In this document: piece after piece, positions 8,399-17,597 of the stretch
How positions within the stretch are numbered: position 1 is the first letter of the stretch
Layout: the number at the start of each line of letters is the position of its first letter
NCBI RefSeq assembly: GCF_023715225.1
Contig: NZ_JAMBNS010000005.1
Span: forward strand, 186,001-250,000
Origin: Robertmurraya korlensis
GTDB lineage: Bacteria; Bacillota; Bacilli; Bacillales; Cytobacillaceae
Direction of reading: 5' to 3'
Length of the DNA stretch: 64,000 nt
Position numbers and translations under genes: made by a program
Notes under the pieces: generated by a model
Databases searched by the model: none
The model's input: only the letters and a program-made list of their open reading frames with translations
What the model was told of the DNA's origin: nothing

Positions 8399-9331
8399 AT
8401 GAACATACATAACATTCTTATAGCAGGGGAGTATCAGAAGGAATTTGAGGCCTATTTTCCAAATATGAATCAAAAGGAATTTCGCTTTCTACCAGTAGAG
8501 TCGATCACCGAGCACGACTTAGACTGGGCGGATGCCTACGTGGGTTTTAAACCATGTGCGAATTTTCAATTATCGAAAATAAAATGGGTTCATTCCTTTA
8601 ATGCAGGTGTGAATAATTATTTAGACATAGAAGGGTGGAAAGAGAACCACGTTCTTCTTACCCGTACCATTTGTTCCTTTGGAGAACGAATAAGTGAGTA
8701 CTGTTTAAGTTATATATTAAAAAACCTACAATATCACAGACAATTTCAGCAACAACAGCAAAATAAAAAATGGGATCAAAGGACACCAAAATTACTGAAG
8801 GATGTTTCGATCATTATTTTTGGAACTGGGGCCATAGGTCAAGAAGTAGCCAAGACATTTACCCATTTTGGTTCCACGGTAAATGGTGTCTCCGAAAGCG
8901 GGAAACAAAAGGAATATTTTCATAAAATTGTTCCAATAAACTCCGTATCTTCTATTATCGAAGATACAGACTGGATCATCAGCACTCTTCCGCTGACTCA
9001 ACAGACAAAACAGTTATTCAATAATGAAATATTTTCTCAAATGAAGTCAGTTGGTTTTATAAACGTAGGCAGAGGCGCAACAGTTGATGAAAATGCACTG
9101 ATCACTGCGCTCGATTCAGGGAACATACATACGGCAATCCTAGATGTAGTTGAAATAGAACCACTACCAGAAGATTCGATTCTTTGGTTAAGAAAAGATG
9201 TTATTATTACTCCACATATCTCTGCCGTTACCGAATTAAACGAAGCAATTCTAGGCTTTGCTCAAACCTTACACGCCATTGAATCAAATCATCCCTTACC
9301 TAATGAGGTGGATTTTGATAAAGGCTATTAA
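8399..9331 (+). CDS. D-isomer-specific 2-hydroxyacid dehydrogenase
   Basis: A 310-residue NAD(P)-dependent cytosolic dehydrogenase that interconverts 2-oxoacids and D-2-hydroxyacids. The Rossmann motif GTGAIG is at 142-147. The catalytic triad of the family is seen as Arg225 (INVGRG), Glu252 (DVVEIEPLP) and His273 (ITPHISAVTE). The N-terminal substrate domain is divergent, which points to the glyoxylate/hydroxypyruvate reductase-like branch rather than PGDH or D-lactate dehydrogenase. The start is ATG 8399 behind GGAGGT. It is a single gene with its own terminator; the substrate is not predictable. Confidence 0.85.
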   Translation: MNIHNILIAGEYQKEFEAYFPNMNQKEFRFLPVESITEHDLDWADAYVGFKPCANFQLSKIKWVHSFNAGVNNYLDIEGWKENHVLLTRTICSFGERISEYCLSYILKNLQYHRQFQQQQQNKKWDQRTPKLLKDVSIIIFGTGAIGQEVAKTFTHFGSTVNGVSESGKQKEYFHKIVPINSVSSIIEDTDWIISTLPLTQQTKQLFNNEIFSQMKSVGFINVGRGATVDENALITALDSGNIHTAILDVVEIEPLPEDSILWLRKDVIITPHISAVTELNEAILGFAQTLHAIESNHPLPNEVDFDKGY

Positions 9332-9340
9332 AAAAATTGT

Positions 9341-9377
9341 GCCAGTTTCTTTCTAAAAGCGGGAAACTGGCTTTTTA
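9341..9377 (+). terminator. intrinsic terminator after the hydroxyacid dehydrogenase gene
   Basis: GCCAGTTTC (9341-9349) pairs with GAAACTGGC (9363-9371), then TTTTTA. Confidence 0.9.
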
Positions 9378-9403
9378 CTGTTTAATATTTTTGTGAGAAA
9401 ACT

Positions 9404-9430
9404 TAACAAACTATATTCCTATGCCGATAA
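9404..9430 (+). promoter_or_regulatory. SigD (motility sigma) promoter of the chemoreceptor operon
   Basis: TAAC (9404-9407), a 15-base spacer and GCCGATAA (9423-9430). The SigD consensus is TAAA-N15-GCCGATAT, so this has one mismatch in each box. It lies 57 bases upstream of a methyl-accepting chemotaxis gene, as expected. Confidence 0.75.
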
Positions 9431-9486
9431 ATATATTGAAGAATTTTGTCGATTGTTAAAACAATCACCGAGTTAGGGGGAGTAGT

Positions 9487-11193
9487 ATGTTAAGAAGGAT
9501 AAAATGGTCAAACATCAAAATTGGTGGGAAGTACATGGTGATCTTCTCGTTTATGACCATTGCTTTTTTCATTTCTGTAGTAGTAACGGGAATTTTTATT
9601 AAAGACACGAGCGAAAAAATGGAAGATACAGTGACCAGAAATCAAGTAGCTGTAGATGCTGGAAACTTGGTAACCCTTTACCATGAAAAGTACTTACTAG
9701 TTCCGGAGTTCATTCTATTGTCTGATGAAACAAAGTTGAATGTATATTTGGACCATAGTCAAGAGTTTGTCAGCATTGCAAAAAAACTGAAGAAAAACCT
9801 TTCTACCAATCAATTGGAAACGTTTAATCAGCTTATTGAAAACAATCATAAACTCGACGAGTACTTTTTTAGTACGATCGTTCCAAAAGTACAACAAATT
9901 AATACAGAAGAGTTTGCGACATTAGAAAGCGAAGCAAGAGAATTAAAAAATGAAACGATGAAATTGGGCTATGAGTTAAAAGATTCGGCAACAAAAACAA
10001 GTGAAGCTGATTTAGCGGCAGCACAAAGTCAACTAGAGAGACTTTATTTGATTCTGATTATTTCATCAGTTGGATCGATCGTTCTTTCATTTATCATGAT
10101 TTTTATTCTTAGTCGTAGAATCAAAAAAAATCTAGAAGAAATCGTCGTTCAAAGTAATGAGATTGCTAGCGGAAGACTCAACAATGAGGAATTAACCTAC
10201 CGTGGGACTGATGAAATTGGACAGCTCTCTCACTCTATTAATGAAATGGCAACAAGCTTACGAGGAATGATTTCTGAAATCTCGACTTTATCAGCTGAAG
10301 TGGACAAGCAAAGTGTCACATTGTTTGAGTCATCAGAGGAAGTAAAACTTGGAAGTGAACAAGTTTCTATTACCATTGAAGAAATGGCTAAAGGAGCAAG
10401 TTCCCAGGCGGATAATGCAGCCAATATCGCGTCAAAAACAAAAGAATTCAATGAAGAAATTGTTCATTCGAATTCACAGGGTGAAAGATTAGTAGAATTC
10501 TCGGGCCAAGTATTAGATGTAGCGGTTCGTGGAGACAATCAAATGAAAGAATCACTACAACAAATGAAGAGAATTAACCATGTGGTAAGTGAATCTGTTC
10601 ACCAAGTGAAGAATTTAGAAAGCAAGACACAATCGATCACAGAGATTGTCCATGTGATCAAGTCCATTGCCGATCAAACGAACTTGCTTGCATTAAATGC
10701 ATCCATTGAAGCGGCCAGAGCTGGAGAAGCAGGAAAAAGCTTTGCAGTTGTAGCAACAGAAGTAAGAAAATTAGCCGAAGAGGTTTCCCGTTCTGTCGAA
10801 GGGATTGCCTCCATTGTTTTCAGCATTAAAGAAGAAACCTCAAAAATTGCAGATAATTTGAACGAAGGGTACGGTGAAGTAAATAAAGGAACCGTACAAA
10901 TTGAACTAACTGGCCAACAATTTGCCGATATTAAAGAAAAAGTAGAACATATGTCCATTGGCATAAAAACCATTTCGGAGGGCTTAAATAAAGTTCAACA
11001 ATCAAGTCAATCGATGAGTGAAAATATTGAGCATATTGCTGCCGTTTCAGAAGAAACCGCGGCTGGATCAGAGGAGATTTCTGCTGCAGTACTTCAGCAA
11101 AATCAATCGCTCGACAATATTTCTGTAAGTGCCAAAATGCTAACAAGTATGGTAGAAAGAATGAACAACTTGATTAAAAAATTTGAACTATAA
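9487..11193 (+). CDS. methyl-accepting chemotaxis protein
   Basis: A 568-residue transmembrane chemoreceptor that signals through CheA/CheW. TM1 is at about 16-38 and TM2 at about 187-208. The roughly 150-residue extracellular part between them is helical (four-helix-bundle type). HAMP lies at about 209-260, followed by the long coiled-coil signalling domain with its hairpin tip at about 393-440 ([21 protein letters not shown]). The start ATG 9487 has a GGGGGAG ribosome binding site. A SigD promoter lies upstream. A sugar-binding lipoprotein gene follows after 25 bases with no terminator, so this receptor may read an occupied binding protein rather than a free ligand. Confidence 0.93.
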   Translation: MLRRIKWSNIKIGGKYMVIFSFMTIAFFISVVVTGIFIKDTSEKMEDTVTRNQVAVDAGNLVTLYHEKYLLVPEFILLSDETKLNVYLDHSQEFVSIAKKLKKNLSTNQLETFNQLIENNHKLDEYFFSTIVPKVQQINTEEFATLESEARELKNETMKLGYELKDSATKTSEADLAAAQSQLERLYLILIISSVGSIVLSFIMIFILSRRIKKNLEEIVVQSNEIASGRLNNEELTYRGTDEIGQLSHSINEMATSLRGMISEISTLSAEVDKQSVTLFESSEEVKLGSEQVSITIEEMAKGASSQADNAANIASKTKEFNEEIVHSNSQGERLVEFSGQVLDVAVRGDNQMKESLQQMKRINHVVSESVHQVKNLESKTQSITEIVHVIKSIADQTNLLALNASIEAARAGEAGKSFAVVATEVRKLAEEVSRSVEGIASIVFSIKEETSKIADNLNEGYGEVNKGTVQIELTGQQFADIKEKVEHMSIGIKTISEGLNKVQQSSQSMSENIEHIAAVSEETAAGSEEISAAVLQQNQSLDNISVSAKMLTSMVERMNNLIKKFEL

Positions 11194-11218
11194 TGGCTTA
11201 TTAGAAAGGAGGAAGTAT

Positions 11219-12274
11219 ATGAAGAATATTACAAAAATATCACTAACAAGCTTATTTCTAGTAATCGTAATGATCGTTACAGCAGGTTGTTCCTCATCAG
11301 AGAAAACATCTAGTTATAACGAGTCAAAATTGATTACCGATGAATCAAAACCGTATGTTGGTTTCTTATTAGATACGTTAAAAGACGAAAGATGGTACAA
11401 GGATAAAGCACTGTTTGAAGAAGAAATTAAAAAGCTGGGTGGTCAAGTAAAAACACTAGCAGCTAACGGTTTGGATGAAGTTCAGATTAAACAAGCCAAA
11501 TTGTTAATTGAAGAGGGAGTTGACGTATTAGTCGTCGTTCCTCATGATGCGGTAATATCAGCTGAAATCGTAGAAATCGCTCATGAAGCAGGTGTAAAGG
11601 TGGTTTCCTACGACCGTTTGATAAAAAATGCCGATGTTGATTACTATATTTCCTTTGATAATGAAAAAGTAGGGGAAATTCAAGCTACGGAAATATTAAA
11701 GAAAGCATCTAACGGAAATTTCGCATATATCGGTGGAGCAGAATCTGACAACAATGCGATTCTTTTCCGTCAAGGCGCTATGAAGGTATTACAGCCTCTG
11801 ATCGATAACGGAACGGTAAAGCTTGTTCATGATCAGTATACAAATGATTGGAACCCAGCTATTGCAAAGGAAAATATGAAAACAGCCCTGAGTAAAAATG
11901 GAAATGCTATTAATGCGGTTATTGCCGCCAATGACGGAACGGCTGGTGGAGTAATCGAATCATTAGCTGCCGTTGGTTTAGCTGGTACGGTTCCCGTATC
12001 TGGACAGGATGCCGAGCTCGAAGGAGTTCGCCGTGTCGTTCAAGGCCTACAAACGATGACCGTATATAAACCAATCAACCTATTAGCAATTAAGTCTGCC
12101 GAAATGGCAATGATGGTAGCAAAGGGAGAAGAAGTAAAGACAGACAAACAAATTAACAATGGAAAAATCGATGTACCAGCTGTCTTCCTAGAGCCAATTG
12201 CCATCACAAAAGAAAACGTTCGAGATACCGTAATAAAGGATGGATATTTGAACGAGACAGACGTGTTTAAATAA
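11219..12274 (+). CDS. XylF-like sugar-binding lipoprotein, orphan (no ABC partner)
   Basis: A 351-residue type I periplasmic-binding-protein fold (Peripla_BP_4) closest in appearance to D-xylose-binding XylF. Features include KPYVGFLLDTLKDERW, the hinge segments VSYDRLI and YISFDNEKVGE, and AANDGTAGGVIESL. The N-terminus is a lipoprotein signal with the lipobox TAGC (Cys24), so it is anchored outside the membrane. The start ATG 11219 follows AGGAGG; an upstream in-frame ATG at 11183 overlaps the receptor gene and lacks a binding site. No ATPase or permease follows, only a terminator. Operon position behind a chemoreceptor suggests a sensory rather than transport role (inference). Confidence 0.82.
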   Translation: MKNITKISLTSLFLVIVMIVTAGCSSSEKTSSYNESKLITDESKPYVGFLLDTLKDERWYKDKALFEEEIKKLGGQVKTLAANGLDEVQIKQAKLLIEEGVDVLVVVPHDAVISAEIVEIAHEAGVKVVSYDRLIKNADVDYYISFDNEKVGEIQATEILKKASNGNFAYIGGAESDNNAILFRQGAMKVLQPLIDNGTVKLVHDQYTNDWNPAIAKENMKTALSKNGNAINAVIAANDGTAGGVIESLAAVGLAGTVPVSGQDAELEGVRRVVQGLQTMTVYKPINLLAIKSAEMAMMVAKGEEVKTDKQINNGKIDVPAVFLEPIAITKENVRDTVIKDGYLNETDVFK

Positions 12275-12285
12275 ATCATAAGTAC

Positions 12286-12320
12286 AAGGACCAACCGATT
12301 ATAGTTGGTCCTATTTTTTG
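12286..12320 (+). terminator. terminator of the chemoreceptor/binding-protein operon
   Basis: AGGACCAAC (12287-12295) pairs with GTTGGTCCT (12304-12312), then ATTTTTTG. Confidence 0.9.
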
Positions 12321-12456
12321 TAAAATAATTATTATTTTTGTACATGGAAATAAGCAAATAGTCTGAAGGAAAATGCAAATCTTACACGAATATTTTAGGT
12401 TGGAAAATAGAATGGGTATTTTTTCTATTTTCACTCTTATCTCGGAGGAATTAAAA

Positions 12457-14832
12457 ATGGGTAAAAAGGCAATGAGGCTAATCTTGCTAGTTATTGTGTT
12501 TCTAATGAGCAGTACAATGGCTAGCGCAAATCTATCATCCACGCCGGATAAAAACAAATCACTAAAGGAAAACATTAATCTTGTTACAGGAACGATCCTG
12601 GACGGGAACCTCTTGTTAAAAAACAGTACTGTTCTTATGCAAGAGAAAGGGAGCTCAAAGCTAATTCAAACGGTTACAGATGCAAGAGGATCTTTTACAA
12701 CAAAATTAAAGGATGGTACATACGAGGTAAAAGCAGTTAAGGGGATTAATAGCTCTTGGTATAGTACAAATCAAAGTTTCGAAGTAAGGAAAGGAAAAGT
12801 TAAAGGTATCAACGAAGAAGTGATTACACTTACGAATAAAAAAGAGTCAAAAAAGCCAACAAGTAAATCTGCTAATCTAATTGGAACCTTATCAGATGAC
12901 CATAATGGCTTAAAGGCTGAGCTGTTATTTTATAAATACAATGAATATGGGGAAGAGATTTACTCTGTTACTTCAAAAAACAACGGTAGTTTTTTAGCAT
13001 CTCTCCCTGATGGAACGTATTATTTATATGGAATTGAATTCCCGGATGGCTTTTATAGTTATGAACTAGAAGTAGTAATTGCCAATGAGCAAGTGTATGT
13101 TAATGGAGTCCAGCAAACGAATATAACTATTAATATTCCTGCCAATGCCTACAATGGGATAGTAAGTGATTCTAATACTCCAATTTCTAGTGCGACTGTT
13201 ATATTAGAAAAGCGCCTTTCTAATGAAGAATATGATACCCATTTCATTCAAGTAACATATACCAATAAAAAGGGAGAATATTCCTTACGTTCTCTAGCTG
13301 ATGGAACATATACGGTCAGTGTATATCATGAAACCTATTCTTCTTCGAATGAACAAACCTTTGATATTGTGAATGGAGAAGTATATATATCAGGCCAAAA
13401 AGTGACAGATATCAATCTATCTATCCCTGAGGTCACTTTAAAAGGAACGCTTCTGGAAGGAAAAACACCCATTAAAAATACTTATATTGTGATTGAAAAG
13501 AAAGATGTAAATGAATATTACACTTACGGTGTACAAGTTGATTCAAAAGGAAATTTTCAATACCGACTTCCAGATGGGCAGTATGAAGTCCTTTTTATAG
13601 AAGAACCTAATAGAAGCTCAACAATTAGTCTATCATTTGAAATTGTTAATGGAAAAATCGTTCAAAACGGGGAAATCACTTCGACATTAAATATCCAGGT
13701 ACCAGCAGTTACTCTTTCAGGTAAACTATTAGATGCCGGAGTTGTTCACCAAGGTTCAGTGAGTGTAACTAGCTTTTATGATGAAGGTTATGCAGATAAT
13801 TTTAATGCTATAACAGATGAAAACGGAGTCTTCTCGCTTCGATTAAAAGATGGAAGCTACGAGTTAACGAGTGCTTACCTATTTGATGAAGGGGAAGAGG
13901 TTTCGTTTTTCATATCCTTTGAGATTCAGAATGGGAAATTAACCGTTGACGGGGAAGAGAAAGAATTACTAGAATTGCAAATCCCTCCTGTAAGTTTGCA
14001 TGGGGTGATTGTTGAAGATGGCCAACCAATTACAGAAGGTTATGTAACCGTTATGTCAAAAGATGATTATTTTTACAGCTGGAAACAGGTCAACTCTGAT
14101 GGAACCTTTACGTTGCGTCTTCCTGATGGGAATTACACTGTTATGGATGTTCAGCTCAACGATGGTACAAGCACTAATTTATCTCAAGATTTTTCTATCA
14201 TCAATGGACAAACATATGTTGACAATCAACATCAGGATGTTCTTACCGTTTTAGTTCCTCCAGTATCAGTAAATGGTATCTTATTGGAAGAAGGAAAAGC
14301 AATACACGGAAGTATTTATATCATGGAAATGAACAATGCAGAAAACCCTTTGGAAGTTTGGGGAATAACAAATGAAGAAGGGAAATTCCTACTGCGATTG
14401 CCTGATGGCGAGTACAAGGTGTATAATGTTCAGCTCCATGATGGAACTTCATATAGTCCACAAAGCGAATTTTCTGTTAAGGACGGGAAACTGTATATAA
14501 ACCGAGAGAGAGCTAATCAACTTTCGATAGAAGTTTCCCCAGTAACATTAACTGGGACCGTTTCTAAAGAAGGAAACTTTTTAAATGAAGGATATGTGTC
14601 AATCACTTCTGTAGATGAAAACTGGTCGGCAGGTTACTATACATGGATTCAAGAAGGTACTTTCAAAGCTAGACTTCCAGAAGGAGACTATTTATTAAAC
14701 TCTGTATACGATTACCATTCAGACCAATCCTATTACTTTGACAAATCGTTTAGTATTAAAGATGGGAAATTGATTATTGATGGAGAAATTGTTGGTTCAT
14801 TACATCTTCAGGTAGAGGACCCTTCTCAATAA
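12457..14832 (+). CDS. secreted protein of eight carboxypeptidase-regulatory-like (prealbumin-like) repeats
   Basis: A 791-residue exported protein with a signal peptide (about 1-25, ending ASA). The rest is eight repeats of about 85-95 residues. Each opens with a V-T-L-x-G-T-like strand, has a variable middle, then a G-x-F-x-x-R-L-P-D-G-x-Y signature and an F-x-I-x-N/D-G-K close. Clear signatures are YRLPDGQYEV, LRLPDGNYTV, LRLPDGEYKV and ARLPEGDYLL. This is the transthyretin/CarboxypepD_reg-like fold, usual in surface stalks and adhesins. No LPXTG, SLH or C-terminal anchor is visible (it ends EDPSQ). The start ATG 12457 sits behind CGGAGGA. Ligand unknown. Confidence 0.75.
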   Translation: MGKKAMRLILLVIVFLMSSTMASANLSSTPDKNKSLKENINLVTGTILDGNLLLKNSTVLMQEKGSSKLIQTVTDARGSFTTKLKDGTYEVKAVKGINSSWYSTNQSFEVRKGKVKGINEEVITLTNKKESKKPTSKSANLIGTLSDDHNGLKAELLFYKYNEYGEEIYSVTSKNNGSFLASLPDGTYYLYGIEFPDGFYSYELEVVIANEQVYVNGVQQTNITINIPANAYNGIVSDSNTPISSATVILEKRLSNEEYDTHFIQVTYTNKKGEYSLRSLADGTYTVSVYHETYSSSNEQTFDIVNGEVYISGQKVTDINLSIPEVTLKGTLLEGKTPIKNTYIVIEKKDVNEYYTYGVQVDSKGNFQYRLPDGQYEVLFIEEPNRSSTISLSFEIVNGKIVQNGEITSTLNIQVPAVTLSGKLLDAGVVHQGSVSVTSFYDEGYADNFNAITDENGVFSLRLKDGSYELTSAYLFDEGEEVSFFISFEIQNGKLTVDGEEKELLELQIPPVSLHGVIVEDGQPITEGYVTVMSKDDYFYSWKQVNSDGTFTLRLPDGNYTVMDVQLNDGTSTNLSQDFSIINGQTYVDNQHQDVLTVLVPPVSVNGILLEEGKAIHGSIYIMEMNNAENPLEVWGITNEEGKFLLRLPDGEYKVYNVQLHDGTSYSPQSEFSVKDGKLYINRERANQLSIEVSPVTLTGTVSKEGNFLNEGYVSITSVDENWSAGYYTWIQEGTFKARLPEGDYLLNSVYDYHSDQSYYFDKSFSIKDGKLIIDGEIVGSLHLQVEDPSQ

Positions 14833-14861
14833 GTAATAGGTAGATGATAAATATAAAGCTA

Positions 14862-14897
14862 AGATGATCTCTGCCCAAGAGATCATCTTTTTTTGTA
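14862..14897 (+). terminator. intrinsic terminator after the repeat protein gene
   Basis: AGATGATCTCT (14862-14872), loop, AGAGATCATCT (14878-14888), then TTTTTTT. Confidence 0.92.
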
Positions 14898-14908
14898 AAC
14901 TGTCCATT

Positions 14909-14929
14909 AAATCGTAAAAATTACGATTT
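14909..14929. promoter_or_regulatory. Zur box 1 (near-perfect)
   Basis: The core TCGTAAA-A-ATTACGA differs at one position from the B. subtilis Zur 7-1-7 motif TCGTAAT-N-ATTACGA, and the AAA/TTT flanks also match. It sits 4 bases upstream of the -35 of the importer promoter. Zinc-loaded Zur would repress from here. Confidence 0.85.
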
Positions 14930-14933
14930 AATA

Positions 14934-14962
14934 TTGACACAATGATTTCAACACATTATAGT
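14934..14962 (+). promoter_or_regulatory. SigA promoter of the metal/peptide importer operon
   Basis: TTGACA (14934-14939), a 17-base spacer and TATAGT (14957-14962). One Zur box lies directly upstream and two lie downstream in the leader. Confidence 0.85.
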
Positions 14963-14972
14963 TTAGTAATGT

Positions 14973-14993
14973 AAACTGAAATGATTTCGATTT
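14973..14993. promoter_or_regulatory. Zur-like box 2
   Basis: About 16 of 20 informative positions match the Zur consensus; the right half ATTTCGATTT is best. It lies about 10 bases downstream of the -10 box, a usual repression position. Confidence 0.55.
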
Positions 14994-15012
14994 ACCAATA
15001 TTTATAATATTT

Positions 15013-15033
15013 AAATCGTAATGATTTCTGTTT
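15013..15033. promoter_or_regulatory. Zur-like box 3
   Basis: The left half AAATCGTAAT is perfect and the right half degenerate (three mismatches in 20). Its centre is 40 bp from box 2 and 104 bp from box 1. Confidence 0.6.
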
Positions 15034-15061
15034 GTAAAAAATGGACAAAGGATGGTTTTTT

Positions 15062-16585
15062 TTGAAAAAGTCATATATTTCTTACATACTACTTATTTTC
15101 GTTATGGTTTTCACGTCTGCTTGCAGCAGTTCGACTTCTTCTCAAGAAAGCGAAAAAAAGAAATCTGTTAAACTGTTATTTAGCTTTGCATCTAAAACCT
15201 TGGATCCGCATCAGGATTGGATGGGAGTTCGAGCAGGGATTGCTGAGACGTTAGTGAAGATTGATGAAAACCTAGAAATTCAGCCATGGTTAGCGGACTC
15301 TTGGGAACAATTAGATTCGACTACATGGAAGTTTCATATTCGGGAAGGCGTTACATTCCATGATGGATCTACACTTGATGCTGAAGCAGTAAAGCGATCA
15401 TTTGAAAGATTAATAGAAGTGAATGAAGCAATGAATACTAACTTAAAAATCGCAACTATCACAGCTAATGGCCAAGATATTACGTTTCAAACCACCGAAG
15501 AGTATCCAGCCTTTCTATCGGAATTAATTCATACGAATGCTTCTGTCATCAAAGTCGATACTGATAAAATCAGTGAGAAACCCATAGGAACTGGTCCTTT
15601 TCAAGTGCAAAGTTTCACACCAGAATCAGAGATTAATTTAGTAAGCTATGAGCAATATTGGGATGGTAAAGCAAAAGTCGACGAAGCTAAGGTCACATTT
15701 AATTCGGACGGAAATGTTCGTGCGTTAGCTCTTCAATCAGGAGAAGCTGATATCGTCTATCACTTGCCTCCCGAAACATTGAAACCAATTGAAGAAAGCA
15801 AGAATCTTCATGTTGAATCGATCATGAGCTTGCGTGCCCATTTCCTTGTATACAATTCGACCAATCCTCAATTACAGGAGGAAAACGTCAGAAAAGCGTT
15901 AGATCTACTGTTAGACCGTACGACCATTGTGAATGAAATCATGAATGGCCATGCGACAGAAGCTACTGGTCCTTTTAACCCCATGTTTGCATTTTCGTCT
16001 GATACGGAAGTGGTAAAGTCTAACCCCTTGAAGGCAGAGGAACTGTTAAAGGAAGCAGGCTATGTAAAAAATGCAAGTGGAACACTCGAAAAGAACGGAA
16101 AGCCGCTTGAGATATCCGTTGCTACGTATCAAGGAAGACCTGAATTACCGTTAATTGCTCAATATTTACAGGCAGAAGCAGCAAATGTTGGCATTAAAAT
16201 CAACATTGTTACAGTTGAAAATATTGATACATTTTTATGGGAAAAGCAAGAAGACTGGGATATTGCGACGTATTCCAATTTAACCGCTCCTCGTGGTGAT
16301 GGTGGATTTTTCTTGAATTCTGCGTATGTTCCAGACGGATCATTAAACCCTGGACAGATTAACGTACCGGAACTAACGGACACTATTTTACAACTAAATA
16401 CTACGAGTAACTTAGAGCAGCGCGTGGATTTAGAAAAAGAAGCCGTTCAGCTAATCCAAGAACATATTCTTCATTCGTTTGTTGTACATCCCCATATTAT
16501 TGTAGGAGTGAGCAATCGTGTGAAAAACTGGGCTCCTGGTTCAGAAGAATACTATATTTTAACAAACCAATTAGAGGTTGAATAA
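15062..16585 (+). CDS. solute-binding lipoprotein, SBP family 5 (NikA/CntA/peptide type), Zur-controlled
   Basis: A 507-residue extracellular substrate-binding lipoprotein for an ABC importer. The lipobox is TSAC with Cys21. Family 5 features follow: LDPHQDWMGVRAGIAETLVKI, PWLADSWE, WKFHIREGVTFHDG and GTGPFQV. This family binds peptides, nickel chelates, heme or metallophore-metal complexes (NikA, CntA, DppA). I start it at TTG 15062, which follows AAAGGATGG; an ATG at 15041 would add seven residues before a poorer signal peptide. The Zur boxes upstream make a zinc complex the likely cargo. It heads a six-gene operon. The exact ligand cannot be told by eye. Confidence 0.85.
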   Translation: MKKSYISYILLIFVMVFTSACSSSTSSQESEKKKSVKLLFSFASKTLDPHQDWMGVRAGIAETLVKIDENLEIQPWLADSWEQLDSTTWKFHIREGVTFHDGSTLDAEAVKRSFERLIEVNEAMNTNLKIATITANGQDITFQTTEEYPAFLSELIHTNASVIKVDTDKISEKPIGTGPFQVQSFTPESEINLVSYEQYWDGKAKVDEAKVTFNSDGNVRALALQSGEADIVYHLPPETLKPIEESKNLHVESIMSLRAHFLVYNSTNPQLQEENVRKALDLLLDRTTIVNEIMNGHATEATGPFNPMFAFSSDTEVVKSNPLKAEELLKEAGYVKNASGTLEKNGKPLEISVATYQGRPELPLIAQYLQAEAANVGIKINIVTVENIDTFLWEKQEDWDIATYSNLTAPRGDGGFFLNSAYVPDGSLNPGQINVPELTDTILQLNTTSNLEQRVDLEKEAVQLIQEHILHSFVVHPHIIVGVSNRVKNWAPGSEEYYILTNQLEVE

Positions 16586-16590
16586 AAAAG

Positions 16591-16617
16591 GGTGAAAGTG
16601 TCCTTTGACACTTTCAC
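16591..16617 (+). other. intercistronic hairpin between the binding-protein and permease genes
   Basis: GTGAAAGTGTC (16592-16602), loop CTTT, GACACTTTCAC (16607-16617): an 11-bp perfect stem. What follows is TATTCTTATGAGG rather than a U-run. It therefore looks like a 3'-stabilising or attenuating hairpin that gives excess binding-protein mRNA, a common arrangement in ABC operons. Confidence 0.65.
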
Positions 16618-16643
16618 TATTCTTATGAGGAAGGTGATTATTT

Positions 16644-17597
16644 TTGAAAACAGTAGGAAAGATGATTGGTTCAAGATTGTCTCAGCTTTTTATTATGATA
16701 TTTGTTTTATCCTTTTTCACTTTCCTGTTAATGAAAATCACTCCCGGAGATCCGATACGGTCCATCCTGAAGGTTGATGATGTTTCTGTAACCACAAAGA
16801 AAGAGGAGCAGCTGAAAAAGGAATATGGATTTGATGAACCGATCCTAAAGCAATACGGTGACTGGATCATCAATGTAGCTCAATTTGACTTAGGTGAATC
16901 ATTAATCTCAAAGAAACCAGTCTCTGAACTGATCCTAGAAAGATTACCTGCCACTCTTGCTTTAGCAATAGGAGGATTAACGGTTCTTTTCCTTATTTCC
17001 ATTCCATTAGGAGTGATCAGTTCTTTATATGAAAACCGTTGGCCCGATTACATAAGCCGCTGGATTGCGCTAGTTGGTGCTTCCATCCCAAGTTTTTGGT
17101 TAGGTTTACTTCTTATGTATTTCTTTTCTTTAAAACTGCAATGGTTACCCATGATGGGAAGAGGGACATTTGCCCATTTTATTTTGCCGTCATTCACTCT
17201 TGGAATGGCCATGGCACCGATGTATATTTCCTTGTTAAGAGAACGGCTTATTACCATTCTCCAAAGTCCTTATATAGAAGCAGCGAAAGCAAGGGGAATT
17301 AGTAAAAGAAGAATCGTATTCTTCCATGCTTTAAGAGGAAGCCTCATTCCCCTTGTCACGATGTTTGGTCTTAGTCTCGGAAGCTTACTAGGGGGCTTAT
17401 CAGTAATTGAAATTCTCTTTTCTTGGCCAGGAATGGGGGAATTAATTGTTCAAGCTGTTACTCAACGTGATTATCCACTTATTCAAGGCTTTATTATAGT
17501 AATTGGCTTTTTAATCGTTCTAACCAATTTGCTCGTTGACTTACTTTACATGGTGATTAACCCACAAATTCAGCAAGGAAAGGAGGCAAGGGTATGA
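16644..17597 (+). CDS. ABC importer permease, NikB/DppB type
   Basis: A 317-residue inner-membrane permease of the nickel/peptide class with about six membrane segments. The conserved N-terminal block GDPIRSI and the EAA cytoplasmic loop EAAKARGISKRRIVFFHALRGSLIP, which docks the ATPases, are visible. The start is TTG 16644 behind GAGGAAGGTGA. Its TGA overlaps the ATG of the next permease (ATGA). It partners the 17594-18418 permease as a heterodimer. Confidence 0.88.
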   Translation: MKTVGKMIGSRLSQLFIMIFVLSFFTFLLMKITPGDPIRSILKVDDVSVTTKKEEQLKKEYGFDEPILKQYGDWIINVAQFDLGESLISKKPVSELILERLPATLALAIGGLTVLFLISIPLGVISSLYENRWPDYISRWIALVGASIPSFWLGLLLMYFFSLKLQWLPMMGRGTFAHFILPSFTLGMAMAPMYISLLRERLITILQSPYIEAAKARGISKRRIVFFHALRGSLIPLVTMFGLSLGSLLGGLSVIEILFSWPGMGELIVQAVTQRDYPLIQGFIIVIGFLIVLTNLLVDLLYMVINPQIQQGKEARV

